Assembly (NCBI GenBank): GCA_964017235.1
Contig: OZ024927.1
Span: 56,487,293 to 56,551,292 of the forward strand
Direction of reading: 5' to 3'
Length of the DNA: 64,000 bases
Source of the DNA: Sabellastarte sp. h YS-2021
Taxonomy: Eukaryota; Annelida; Polychaeta; Sabellida; Sabellidae
Shown: in pieces, positions 11,501 to 26,500 of the stretch
How positions within the stretch are numbered: position 1 is the first letter of the stretch
How the letters are laid out: each line of letters begins with the position of its first letter
Translations under genes and position numbers: made by a program
The notes under the pieces: generated by a model
What the model saw: the letters and a program-made list of their open reading frames with translations, nothing else
What the model was told of the DNA's origin: nothing
The model's database searches: none

Positions 11501-14500
11501 GCCAGGGTGTAAATGTAAAGTCGAGTGAGAGTATATATACTGATACCAGACTATAAACCACATTTACATTTACATTTTGCATTTTTTACAAAACCCCAAA
11601 TAAATAAATAAAATTGTAGGAAAATAGAAATGAGGATCTCATAAGATTGGCTATTTGAACAAAAAGGTTACTGGAAATTTTATTATATGGTTGTAAATTC
11701 ATTAGATAGTGATCAAAGCTCAAATCTCGGTTTACATTGGTTTCAACAGAGTCAGAGTATTACATGGATATCAGTTTGTGCAGTGTGGCATTTCTTTCCA
11801 GGTCCCATTTTACTGCTAGAGCTCTGCTCTGAGGGTAAATTACTGGACTGGCTAAAGAAACAGACAATCACTAATGATGTTCTGGACTCCATGATCAATT
11901 TTACAGTCAACATTGCAGCAGGCATGGCACATCTGCATGCAAACAAGGTATTCTGCAAATCAGTCACTCTCAACAGACTGTTCCTTACAATGTCTTGCCT
12001 TTTGTATTAAAGTTGGGATTTAACTTCTCGTTTTGCTCGGATCATGCTAGGACAGGTCATTAATATTTACCCATATGTTATCACCAGCTAGATTTTTTTT
12101 AATTCCCAAACGATTTTTACTTAGCTATATTTGTATTCATATATGAATGCTTTTTAAAGCCTTAGACACCTTAGTATTATCAGCAGTTTATGCAGTTTAA
12201 AAAGAACATAAACACTGACAGATAAAACCAAATAATCTATCAGTAAAATAATATGCATGACAACGGGTCATAATATGCATGCAAGAGTAATGGATGTATG
12301 ATGGGACATGAATCATTCTATATCACAAAATTCATTCACCATCTTTCATATGTTAAAACACAATTTCCAACGGTCTAGTCCACAGAGCACGATACATTAT
12401 TTCAAGTATTTTGATACCTCTAGAAGGGTACATAATTTTGTAATTCAACAGGACCAGTGAACAGCTGTTTCTTTAGAAACACATAGGATACACTTTTTCA
12501 CTGGGGCAACCCACCATTTGTATTGGTTATTAAGACAATTAAGTAGATTACTGAACAATTAGAAATTGAATTCATACTTTCTGGAATTTGTTGAATCTGA
12601 AGTTCTAATTGGTATAATAAATATGCTGTTACAATGAATGTGTGCTTTTGGAGGTAAAAACCCTTTGGAAACAATATCATTATACAGTTGTTTTGCAGTC
12701 TTAAATGTTTATGCCTGATTTATTATTTGATATGATGTGCAGGTTGCATTCTCAGAAAGGGACAGGGTACAACTTCTCCAACTGCGTACATTTCACTGAT
12801 GTAATGAGGCTTATTATTAAATTTGTATATATGTATTTGTCATATATTTTACCTTTTATAAGACTACTTATTTGAAATTATATGACCACTTTTTATCAAA
12901 TTTGGGAAGTAAAGCACACACTCAGGTTTTCAGACCCTATCAGATACAGACTTTTCATGGGCCCCCACAGAGGCAAAGACAACTACAGAAAACTCCAACT
13001 CAAGCAGAAATCTCTAAGGTACCCTGGATACCAATAACAAAATAATAACTAATACAAGTCTGGTAATAATGTTATATTACTCTGTCAAGTATTTGAAGAT
13101 ATGTAACTGTATATTTACTTACTCAGATTACCAAAATAAAAAGCAAGCATACCTTGTTAATAAGCTAGTGAATCCTTTGCAGGCTAATGATTTAAATGAA
13201 AAGACTTACCCTCTTCCTCATAAAATTCAGACAGTATGTCTCGTCATGTGTGGCTATCATTTAACCAATTGTTTTGGCAATAATCCAGTACCTTGTCTGT
13301 TGGTGTACTGTATTCTGGGACTCAGACTGTTACTTTGGCTTCTATATAGACTAATTTATAAATAATATCTGATATATTGTAGGGTAAAAAAGTTCACATG
13401 CCTAAATCAGTATCAATGTTAATTCCTCTGTCTAGCAGTGGATTCAGCCAGTTGCCTAGATGGGGACTCAGTAAGAACTAATTACACACACTAAAACTTT
13501 ATTTGCAACAAAAATACAGCAGTTCACATAATACATTACACCACAGACTGCAGTCACACAGATTAAGAAAGCAATTTGCTTGACTTGATGACTAAAGAAA
13601 ATTACATTAAAATTTCATTGTAATGACTGTAAAACAGTCACATATACACACTGTACATTTGTTAGTGTTAAACATTTACCATCACAGTTCTGTACACCTA
13701 GTTAACCATCACCATTAATATCTACTGTTGTCTGTTAACACCCAATCTGGGTCCCACACTGGGTCTGACTTAACCCATAACACTAGACCAAGATATGCCC
13801 CATTTTTAGGACATTTTGCACAACACGTTGCATATATGTGTTTGTACCAGGAAAAATTTATAATCTTTAAAATATTTTCCCACCAATCCCAAACAGTAAG
13901 AAATAGGAATGACTATGTTGTGAATACCAGTTTGAATGTTTTTGCCACCACATCTGTGGTTGCTGTATTATTGTTATTATATATCCAAACTACACCATTC
14001 TCCCAGGTGCCATGTTACTATATGTTCTCCAGAGACTTGAGATAAGAAAGCCAAATATGTGGCTGATTTTGAAATCCATGAAAAGTATACATGGATGGAT
14101 TCAAACCTACCTTTGAATGCAATATTGCAAGATGTTTCCTAGCCTTGAAGTCAAATAACACTGACTCATGACCATCAAAAACCTGGAACAATGGAGTATT
14201 CCCAGGGGTTGAATTTAATAATGTTACAATTGCCTGAACTAGACATAGGGGAGTTATCTAAATGTAGAGAGTTGGGAACTGTGAAAGTACTATTTTTCAA
14301 AGTTTGGGTAGCTTTTACCAGGAGTTGAATACCAGAAGGACAGAAAAATATATCACCCATATTTAGATGGAGGTGGGGTGAAAAAGTTTCTTTAGAGTGG
14401 GTGCTACATATGTAGGCACTCTGTGCATTAATTAATTTAAGCTTTATATGTATGTATTAACATTTAAAGTATGGGAGGTATTGATTTTTGTGCTATCTGG

Positions 14501-17500
14501 TACTAATGTTTATTGATCTATTTGTAGACTGGGGGAAATCTCTGTGGGCTTGTATAATCTCATTAATTCTACTATACAGATCTACTAATAGATTTAGGGA
14601 AACCCTATAAGCTACCTGGAGGTTCTAGAACTTCCTTACTTGATCTGGTTACTGGTGTAAACTTCAAGTTAGTTCTATAACATTCTAGACGCTTCGATAA
14701 TTATATATAAGGACTGTATATCTGACCACAAGTGAACATTTGCTGGCTATAAGGAAGGCTACTTGTGTTTTATAACTAATAACAAGTGGATATAAAGTGG
14801 AGTGAACTGTCTACAGTGTCTGGATAGATTTGCTGTACTTTGGATACTACTTACTTATTATATACAGTGTGTGATTCTACCAGATAGTGGATTTACTGCA
14901 TTTTGGACATTGTCCATATCTTGGATCGGGCAGTATGGTTGTGCAAACTCTCTGAATATCTCTATAGAAATTTTGTGTGATTGGATATCAAAAGGATCAC
15001 AGGATAAGGATATTTAGTGTTATCGAACATTGAACAGATCACAGGATACAGATATTTGTGTGTTAGTGGACACCGGATGGATCACAGGACAGATCACAGG
15101 ATAGATTGCTGGAAACAGTCAACAAACTTAACTCTCAGTTACAGTGGTCAGACCACATTGGTTTGAACATTGTGTTATTGTATGTACTATTGAGAGTATA
15201 CCAGTTGACTGTAATCATTATTTTTAATTGTTAAAAAAACTTGTTAAATTTAACTTTTCTGTCTTTTCCTGTTGCAACTTAAACGCAATCGGTAATTACT
15301 ACTGTGCGTGTCCCGTGACCGTAACAGTGGGGAAGAATTTTATCAAGTCTCAACATGGAGAAGAAGGACAATAGATAAAGCCTTTAAGGCAGGCGGTTGA
15401 TAGGTATTGGCACATAGTGCTACTAGTTTAAGTAATAGTTCATGATCAAATCTCCCAGTCACTTTGGCTTGAAAGGGGCTAGCTTTTGCACTGCCTTCAC
15501 ACATGACCTAACCTGCCCATCTGAATGAATTTTACTTTTATTCCCAACAGATAGTTTGATATTGTACCTGCTGTACAAGAATTTTTTGCTAAAAACTCCA
15601 CAAAAACTAGAATGCAAAAAACATTTGAACATTCTAAGTTTATGTGTTATCAAAAAACCTATGAAAATTCTGACATTGAATGTGTAGGCTTTTGCTGTTC
15701 TAGGATTGAGTGCTGTACTAAGTTTAACCCAGGCAGAGGCCACTAATGCATCAAGTGCTGGGCTACCTGTAATGCAAATAAATACACGGACCATTTTTTG
15801 CAATAAAACAAGAAAGAACTGAAAAGTTTCTTTTGCTTGTGATGCAGTTCCAGCCCCAATAGCATTCTTAATAGATATAAGGACATTATGATTGTGTTTT
15901 GTCAAAACAAATTCGGCCAAGCACCAAATGTCAAAACACTGTCAATATACAGTTGATTCTTCTACTCTAGAACAGTTAGACTGTATTCTGATGGATGTGC
16001 TCTCAATTGCCTATAAGCAAGTTTTAAATAATATTAAAAAGAAAATAACCAGCCCCTAGCTTTTTTACTGGGTTGGTAACATCATCTATTGTTGGAAATT
16101 GTCACAATTAACAAAAAATTCCCAAGTAGAAATCTTTCTTGAGGTAAGACTTAACACTGTGATCTTCACGCCAGCTCAAATAGACTATGACGCTTGGAAA
16201 TTCAGAATCAGATTTGTGCCTGGTAATGAATGGGGAAAAATGTAAGTCAGGTATAGGGGACTTGTCAAAGGGGCCATAAATTGCACAATAATCCACCTTC
16301 TCCTTTGTACAATTATCGATATGTGCAGCTAAATACTTAGCCAAGGCATGATTGATACAGTCACTCGTTAGGGTATTTCCTTTATTTGGGAACCCCAGAG
16401 GAAACCCATAAAGGGAAAACTGCAAGAATTGTCAATCCCAATACTCCACTGCATATCTTTTCCAACAGCCAATATTGAATGGGTAGGGACAGGGAATTTC
16501 AATTGCAGAAATTTTTCAAATCTTTGCACTCCAGGGAGTGCACTTCCCATAGACAATTTCAGGATTTCGTACATTCAGGAACCATTAAACTTTCCCTATA
16601 AAGCAACTGTGAAAGGTATGAAACATATGAAATCAGTAGATTGTAAAACAAATTTGACAAAATCACGGTTACAATATTTCATTCCAATATCTAATATAAG
16701 ACATAGGATTTTATTTCTTATAGTGACATGTAACATAATGTAAAAACAGTTGATCATTATTTGATCGGTCACTTTAAAATTATTGAAAAGTAATAAAGTG
16801 TGGTGTATCCAAAAGAAGATTACATTTTTGAAATAATTTATCTTTCCTCAAGCTCCATGCTGAAGGTAAATATTTAACTAAATTATGTGTGCAATGTTTT
16901 AACATAAAAACAAATCTTTGATCATCATTTAATATAGCAAAAATGATGAGTACAGATTTTCTCTTAAAGGTCATAAGCAAAGGTTACAAATATATCATCA
17001 GAAGCTGCATATATATAATAGACTTCAACATTTGCTAATATAGTTTATGCCTGAGAAAGGTTACACACATTATTCACTATTTTCCTTCAACTTTTTGTGG
17101 TATTTTTCCTGCAGCAGCCATTATTTTTCACTCGACAACTTTTGTAACGAATCTCACCTGTGACGTCACAGGTTCAATGAAATGTCAACAAAAAATCATC
17201 ACCTTTGAAGCGATTCAGTTCAGTTTCCCAAGCACAGTATGTTATCCTTTATTGTTTTTATAACTGATCATTGCCAAGCCTAGTTGTGCAAGGTTGAACT
17301 TTTACAATAGCCTTGGGAAAGCTTTTTATCAGTATTGGAGGAAGTTTGCTGATAGAAACACTTCACAGGTCCTAGGTTATGTGAGGGCAATTTTCATGAC
17401 TTTTAGAAACACTGCTTTGAAAAAAAGAAGGAAGGAGGCCTTGAAAGCTAGGTTTAATAAGTTAAGCCTTATTCCAAGACCTCACCTTATAGTTTTAAGA

Positions 17501-20500
17501 ACAAGACTGACAACAACCAAAAAAAAAATCAGAAGTCTAGATCTTACAAATGAAGTAACATTGACATATAATTGTCTATGAAAAACAAACTTTACAAAAT
17601 TTTAATACAATCCAATTTATATTTTTTAACCAAAAAATGTGAGTTCTGTACCTGGCTGTATTTGTGTTGTAGCAGCATTTACTGATATAGAGAAAGGCAG
17701 ACAATTTTACTTTGATGTGTGTCAAACTTCTGTGTAATGAGATCCAGATGGAAATTGAAATGGCAAATAGCCTTTTATCTAGCTTTGATATGGTTGCCTG
17801 TGGTGTTTTCATGTCACTGAAGTTTTTTTATATAGTGATTGCAGATATGTTGTTTGGGGAAAAATATGCTTTACAAAAAAATATCAACCATAAAAGAAAA
17901 AAATGGCCTGGGAAATCTAGGCGATTATATTTAGCCTCTGGATTGGAACTCGGTCAACAGTTTTAAGTACTGGCCTGACAAGCGTCTAAAGAACTACAGA
18001 AGTCTGGATCTTACAAATGAGAATATTGTGAGATATATGTTGTTTAGAACTATAAACTCTGTAATTTTTTTTTAATTTTGTGAGTTTTGCACCTGGCTAT
18101 ATTTGTGGATTTGCAGCACTTAATGCCAATGAAACATAAACAATTTGGATGTCTGTGTGGAAATGGAAAATAGCCTGTTACATGTGTATACATGCTTTAA
18201 TACATCAAAAATTAATGTCCATGAAAAAAAATTCCCAATTGGCCTAGTGGTTAGCACAGTGTATCGCTTGTCGCTGTTGAACAAGTTGCAAAAACTAAAG
18301 TTAAATCTTTGAAAAGCAAACAAATGCAAATCATTTTTGTCCACTCTAAGATATATACAATAGCCTTTGATCATATTGAAAAGTCAATCTCACTATGATA
18401 TTTAGCTTGACACAGGTTTAAACCCACAACATATGTACAACCCAACAAGTGGTAATCTTTATTCATGTAGGAAAAGTGAGCTGGGAAAAATCTGTCATAT
18501 TAAATGTCTATGATTATATACATAGAAAATATGCTTGGAAACTACATATGGCCTATTACAATCTTTGATTATTTTGCCTGATGGCTTCAGTAAAATATTG
18601 TTTATGAAACTATGGATTTTAAATACATACTTTTCAGTCACTTATTAAAATTAGCATTATGGCCTCTATTCCTGGCTATATCTTTGTTGAGTTGCAGTTT
18701 TAAGTGAACTCTCATAAAACAAACACATTCTTCCTGTTTGTATATATATCATATATATGTATATATTTTGTATCAAACCAATGTATGTTGTGTTGAGTGT
18801 AGTGTGAGTGCAAATGAAGTAGTCTTTCTCCAACTTTCACACTTCATAGCATCTTTTCTTGCCTTCTCACTTTTTAACCATGTTACACCAAACCAATAAC
18901 GAAGTTTAGTAGCCCTGGAAATAAAATGGCTAGAACACCCTAGATATAACCCACTTTTCTCTCTCTTGGGACTGTTGATTTGTCTTGTTGTTATGATTTT
19001 ATTTAACCCTAAATTTTCACAGATGAATCAATAAAGACACTAAAAATGATTCACTTTGTTGATAATTTTGGGCTACAACATTACATCATTTTCTCATTTG
19101 AATTTGTGTAGGTGCTTGATGTTTTTTTATTGAACTGTTATGTTGCCTTTAATATTTTCCTCCATTTGAGCCTTTAATGAGGCTGTTGAAAATACCTCTC
19201 AGGGAAAGGTTTCAGAAAAAGATACTTAAAGGAGATAGGCAAAGAAATTAACTTGAATATATTTGAAAATCTACAGGGACTTGTGATGAATGCACATAAA
19301 AACACCTCCCAGCAGGCTGTGTTATGTGCAATACACGGCTTTTTATCTGCACTCTGATAAACAATTCCTCTCTCCACACACAACTGGCAAGAAGGGGGAA
19401 ATGACGTCACTTTTGACAGCCTCTCACACACTAGCTGTGAAAAGATACAGTGTTACTTACAATAGTTACATAGTTTTATCTCTTTCACATTAATAGGTTA
19501 CATATCCTATTTGAAAATATGTAATGTCTTAATCATATTTTAAATTTTTCTACATTCTATTTAAAAATTAGTTTATAAAGCTGTGTTGAAAATAATTTAA
19601 ACTTCATCAAGAAAGATGTACTGTTTTGGAAAAATAAATTGAAAACAAGTTGTAATATAATAGAAAAAGAATATTGAAAATACACCTATTTAAGGCTTTA
19701 TTAGGAGTATTCTAGTCCTGATGCTCTAAATAAAATTCCAGAACTAGTAAGTTCTAGGTCTCATGAACTGCTGTATCCATTAATAAGCAACTAATTATTT
19801 ATGAAAGATATGAGCAAATTCAGATCATCATATTCAGATCAGACATCTTCAGTTTAGACTTGTGATAGTATTTTATGTTATTTGCACCAAGTTTATTAAC
19901 TTTATTCAAGCACTAAAAAAGGATATTTATTTGAATATCTAAATTATAATTATTTAGGAAGTGGCTGGGCTACCATCAATGATGGATTTACAGCTATATA
20001 TTCTGGTTCGTAGCAATAAATACAGTTTTTTGTTAAGCAGTCAATTTGAAATATAAATTTTCGAAATATTGTTATGATATTGAAATTGTATGTTGGTGTA
20101 ATGTTATTACATCACCAATATCACATTTGGCAGTATCATTAGATGAAAATTCTACCACTTTAATATCAATACATTTACACAGGTGAGAGTTTTTTTTGAG
20201 TTACAGTTCATATCTGTGTTGAAAGATCATGAAAGAACCATATTATGATTGAATTCAACTCATTAAATTGAAAACAGTGGTGAACAGATAATAAAAATTG
20301 GACCAGAAGTAAGAAGTTATAACCATTTAAAGTGAGGTTAAACAGGAAAAAAAACCAAATTACCATGATTACATAGATTCTCAATTATCGTCCATGTAAA
20401 CCCTATTTATCTACCTCTGCTGCCTTCAGATATAAAATACATGGGAACTAGTGACTTCACATGCACTAGGTGTATTTTATTGTTTACATATTCGAACTAT

Positions 20501-23500
20501 TATTGAACAAGAAATGATCAGACCAGTAATGGATAAAATTGTTACCCTTGTCCATAAAGGCCTTTAAATGTACAAATAAAAGTGATGTTTACAAAACTGA
20601 AGTAAGAATTTTACTAAATTTTACTTTATATAAACTTTACTTCCTTCTCTTTTTACCATAAATAAATCAGCTGGGGGTTATTATCTTGACTACTTTCCAA
20701 ACATATTTCATCAAATGTTTTAGAAGATTTCTGTGGTTCAAAATAACAGAGTTTTAAACCTCCATAAAATTAAGTTCTTTTGACTATATGCCTTATCAGA
20801 AATTATATTTGTAGTCATAGATCATTAGACTAAATTTTAAATCCAAAGGACTCAAAAGTTATATTGGCCCAAAAAGTTTTTCAATTTTAAACATAAAACT
20901 TGTATATAAGCTTTAATGTGTGTTAAAACACAAGAAAGGGGACTTGGATAAGTGTAGAGCTGTGTACTGTGATAAACAGGATCATTGTACATTATCTACA
21001 GTGACGTAGTTCAACTGAGGAGGGATTTCACACAGAAGGAGAGATAAGCAGTGGAGATAAAAACCTAATTATCTGTTGCATTGTGTACTCTCTTCCAGAA
21101 AGAGCTTAATAAATGTGTTTCAGTGCACAAAACAAGTTGTGGGGGTATATTACTTTGGTTTCATAAATTTTCTTTTCCTATCTCCTTTAATACATATTCT
21201 AATAAACAAATGCAAAAAGCATGTATTCACAAAAGACTTTTCACTGGGAAGGGGAATCAGCTGTGCTAGCTGTTTTGAACTGGCTAATATTCCTCTGTGT
21301 GTGTTTAAACATTCAATGGTTAAATTACCAGTAAGAAGTTCATATTTGAGAACAAACAGCAGCATGCTGTTAAAAAAGATAAGGCTGATGGGGTTTTTTC
21401 AGACTGTTTAATCTTTACACTCACTTTCTCGGTTCCCATTATGTGTTTATGTACATTGTCACTGTAACAACAAGGCTTTGCTATGAACCTGTTACGTCAT
21501 CACTCATCCAAACAACAATGTCGGCTTTTCAGCTTCACTTCGTGATATTTTTTTAAAATGTGATCTGTGGCTCCCATATCAGACGTTACATAAATAAAAC
21601 AATACTTTATGTTTGCAAAGGTGTTTATGTATGCAAAGAAGATATTTTCACAGTTTTTGTGCAAAGTGCTGCCTATGACCTTTATATTATGGTAAATAGG
21701 ACAAATACATAAGAAATGAAACTCATCTTCAATACCAGTATCACACAAATGACAAATCCTTTGATCTGGAACAAAATTACAAAAGCTGCCAGTTTCAACA
21801 CTAAGTTGCAAAACTCCACACCTAAACTGTGCCACAAGAGATCTGTCAGACTTGTGTAAGTTCCATTTAAGATGTTTTTCAGGTTCTATAGAATTTTTAA
21901 ATTTTCTGTAAGTCGTAATTTGGGTTTATTGACTACCAAATCTTTCCAGTTACTTTCATGATGGCATTTTAACCTTGCTTTGTTAATATCACATATAGTT
22001 AGATTTGTAAATAATTCCTCCATCTTAATACTTTCAAAGAGCAATTTAATTTCTTGGCACCATCCACCTCTGCTCTGATAAACTAACAGAAATACATTTC
22101 TTGTGAGACATTCTTGATTCATACTTAGAATATCATTCCAAAGTCTTCAAGTATTGACTTGTTTGTGAAAAATACCAGGTAACCAATTCTAATTCTAACT
22201 GGACTTTTATAATGCTTAATTTCCACATACAAAAGAGGACTCTAAGGCGCAACAAAACCAAAAAAGCAGTTGACAAAATTTAAGTATCCAGACAGAAGAG
22301 GGACCAAGCACCACGGAGAACACCAGGGGATGATCCAGGCTAAGGTGGTATGCTTTGGTGTACAGGTAGGTTTAAGCTGATTTCTGAAAGAGGCCAAAGA
22401 TGGAGAGGCATGGATCTCATCTGGAAGATCATTCCAAACAGTGGGAGCATCAAAAGCAAAACGATTTATGAACAGAAGGGTAGAACTTTGGAAATTGCCA
22501 CCACTTTGGCTGTGCCTGGTGCTATAGGAACTGTTGTAAGAAGAAAAATATGGAGCAAAATATCTAGAATAAAAATATCTGTGTGAACAAACTTGTAAGC
22601 AAGTGTGGCTGTCTTAAACACCATGCGCTATTCAACAGGTAGCCAATGCAATTTCTTAAGCACAGGAGTTATACTGGTGTATTGACTGGTGTTAGATACA
22701 ATTCTGGCTGCACTATTTTGGATGCACTGTAATTGAACATGGAGAGGCTCCTGAAAAGTGAGTTGCAGTAATCCAACTGACTACTAATAGGAGCATTAGA
22801 CACAAGTACTGAAACATCACCGCCTTACATGTCTTAAATCAACAGGGAAGAGTGGACTGCCCAAAGTATCAATTGGAAACATGCTTTCAATTTGTCCCTC
22901 TGTCTCATCGAACCAAAGATGATAAGCTCAGTCTTGTCAGGATTCAATTTGTGCTTGCTGGTAGACATCCTCTCTTTAACATCATTTAGACACCTGTTCA
23001 ACTGTTCAGGGCAGCAGATGCATTCTTCTGGGATATATGCACATAAACTTGGCTGTCATCTACATAAAAATGAAACTTTATTCCTTTATGTTTACCGATA
23101 ATCAAACTGAAGAAGGCGGTGTACAATGAGCACAACAAAGGGCCCAGGACAGAGCTTTGGACAACGCCAAATAGGAGTTTACAAAAATTTGACAACATAG
23201 AACCAATTTTATTGATTGATAACAGTCTGTTAGGTAGGAAGTGAACCATTTTAGAACAGAGCCACCAACGCCAAACCAAATACGGAGGCTACTGAGAAGA
23301 GTGAAATGATCTATGATATCGAAGGCGGCAGACAAGTTGAGCAATACTAAGGCAGTGGGTTCACCACAAAGATAAGTGAACTTTGTTTTTCAATGAAGAG
23401 AAGAGCTGTCTCTGTCACTGGTACAGGTTGTCTAAGTTATGGACATGGATATTTTTAACAGCTGATTAGCAACCACACATTCTACCAGTTTTGATATGAA

Positions 23501-26500
23501 ACTGAGGCCAGATTCAGGGCGATAATTCTTGAGGTCATCTGAAGGAAGATTTGCTCATGCCATAGTTTTCTAAAGTTATGACTATTGTGTGAAATCTGCC
23601 AACGCCAAGTTCTCTCAAATTGGCACCTAAGGGACTTTGCACATCAATAATAATCAGACATCCAATCCGCAGAATCTTTCTTTGTCAGTCTAGATATCAG
23701 AGATGCATGCCTATCAAGAACCTTTCCTAAATCATCAGGGGACTTGACGAAGGAAGTATTTTTGAAAACTGAGCAGAAATCAGGCATGTTGATATGGTGG
23801 TATCTTCTATATTAAACTTTATTTGGAATGTGAGCCACTTAAGGAGGGAAGACAATTGAGCATTTAACTAATGCATGATCAGATACAAAATCACAAATTT
23901 TGATATCAGCAATAGTATCCTGATCACTGAGAGATAGAATATTGAGATATAGAACCAACCCATTTCACCATAAATTGCTGTGATAGGTGTAAATTTATGA
24001 GTCCCTAAATAATATCTGCAAGCCCTATTATAGATATTGTCTATGCCTTTATATGTCCTCATACACCCCAAGCTGCAGATCCATATGTTAAAATTGGTTG
24101 CACCCCTGAGTTAAAAAGTGTTGTGAAGGTTTCAAACCCAATAACTCTGAGTTGAGAAGGTTACAAACCCAATATCTCTGAGTGCTTTAAATTTTGATAT
24201 CAAAGCACCAAGTGCTCTACCACTTGAGTCTGAGAAGGCTGTTGTACATTCATTAAAATCCATATAATCATTAAATATAACAAAATATTTGTGTGAGGAG
24301 TTAACTATTCCAATTTTATGTCTACCATGTGTGAACTCAAATGATATGTTTGCTTGTTTTTCTTTTTTCTCTAAAAAGTTAGTTTTTGCAGTATTTAGTT
24401 TAAGGTGCCATTTATTAAGCCATGAGTGAGTAGTATTTAACAATGATATAATATAAATTCACAAACTAGTTTTTTGAATGACTTTTTTTATACTGCTTCT
24501 CTGTATGTGTAAGTTTTTCCTCCTAGTAGAAACAAATCTCATAAACATGCTTTAAGACTAAATGTGATCTTCAGTTTGACAACAGGTACCGGTTTGATAG
24601 TGATTGCAGGGAACTGGGTACCTGGCTCTTCTGGTGCCAATTTTTTATCCTCAAGGACAATCCGTTAGGCAAAGGTGCACCTGATCAATGTGTTCTCTAT
24701 CATGCCAGGTCAGTTCACCATTTTCTAATTTGCATAGAACAGTGAATGCCCCCTTTGCAGCAGGCCAGCTGAAGTCTGACAAGTCCAGCATCAAGCCATT
24801 GAGGAGATTAAGCATATTCGTTTAAACCACTTAGTAGTCTAAAGAGTCTAAGATCATACCGATATACCAGCATTACCTTAACAGTGGCCTCAGCACTCCA
24901 GAATGCTGTGAATATGTTTCTGCCTGAAGCCCTTTGGTGCTACATGTGCTTGCTAAAGTGGCAGTCACCATCCCAGGGCCTGCGACACTTTTGTTGACCC
25001 AAGGCGAATAATGACTGGTGTTGAGAAGCTGTTGGAGGTAGAGTTGAGAGAGGGGTGACAACACACAAAAAACTTGCCTCCCGGGGATGCTCATGTAACA
25101 AATTAAAATAACAAGCATCACTCTTAAGGCTTTCAGTTGTGTAACTATTTGGCAAGGACTGCATTATTAACACCTTTGTCTGAGAAGCAAATGCATGGTT
25201 ATAGAGCAGTTGCTGTTGAGCACTGGGAATAATAGACTTCTTAACCATAGTTACTGTCTTATAAGCTCCCTGTGTTCTAAAAGTTTTACCTTCAGATCCA
25301 TAATGGCTTGCTTGCTGGCTGTCTTGAAGAAATTTACTATGGTTTACTGGATTCACCATGTGTGGTTGAGAACTGCCACTAACCTGATATGAGACTAAGA
25401 TTCAGGAAGATACCACTGCTGAGACACTCAGTGGTAGTAGTGTTGAAATGTGTAACGCATGTGGCATCTCCAAGGTTATTCCCCATACAGGAGCCATCTG
25501 GTGACCATCAGTTACTGCTGTGTCTACTGGCACTCCATCAACTCCTGTAAGATGTGATTGGACTTCCTCTGTACAGACACTCGCACCAACTGCATTACTG
25601 GGGAGTTGGGGCTGCTGACTTTTCGCATTCTGTAACATGCCATGGCAAGAAATATTTACCATTGAATCACCAGAACTGTTTTGGCTACAATATTTGGTGT
25701 GGCTTTGCCTTTACCACTGAAAATGGTAGAACTACTAGTTACAAGGTTAACTGAAGCTACATTCTTTGCCATGCTATTCAATACACTGGTAGTCAGTCCC
25801 AATGTTAAAGTTACTACTAAATGTGGTAAAACAGACACAATAGTCTCACCAATAATACTACTTGCCTCTAATGCATCTAGTCTGTTTGTAAACCTGTCCA
25901 TCTTGTATAAAATGAGGAGAGCAGCTGTGTGACCCCAGCCTGTGGCTGTGTATCTGATATTTGTGTAATCGTAGATAGCCCACTAATGCCTGTAGTACTG
26001 TCATTATCATATATTGACTAGGCAATAATGAAGCTGAACTACCACTGGCATTACTGAGGGGTTGACTAGTTGGGTTTATTTAGAGTCTTTTGCCATTCAC
26101 ATGCTTTTTTTTTATTGAGTCTGTATTTAATTTACGTCCTACTGGCTGTGGATGCATAAAATAACAGTGAAACTCTTTTGTGTGGCTTACCTTCCCACAG
26201 GTGACACCATGTTTTTTTTCAGAATTAGTAGCTGACATGGATTTCCTTTCTTATTTATATCCAGAATTAATTTACAAAGATTATTTAAATTCATGCAATA
26301 TAAAACATAGAAAAAAAATTAAAAAGTTTCATAAAATCAACAGACATGTTCATCCTTCCACAACTCAATGCACAGTGGCAGACTTCTGGTGTTATACTAA
26401 CCTTGGAGGGAAGGACAGTGTCACTTGTTTTAAGTGGAGCATTTGATATACTGTGATACACTTTTTCAATCCTTTACATAACTAAACTAAGGAAGGCCTA

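Noticed and set aside
14400-15920. LTR at 14.4 kb joined with the minus-strand frame at 15.5 kb as one LTR retrotransposon
   Set aside because: The coding remains are on the opposite strand and of DIRS type, which does not use such LTRs.
17294-17581. Basic 95-codon frame as a small gene
   Set aside because: No family recognised, no splice context, and it overlaps a diverged non-coding repeat.
18238-18290. tRNA-like ggcctagtggttagcac stretch
   Set aside because: Only an A box is visible; no B box or stems at tRNA spacing.
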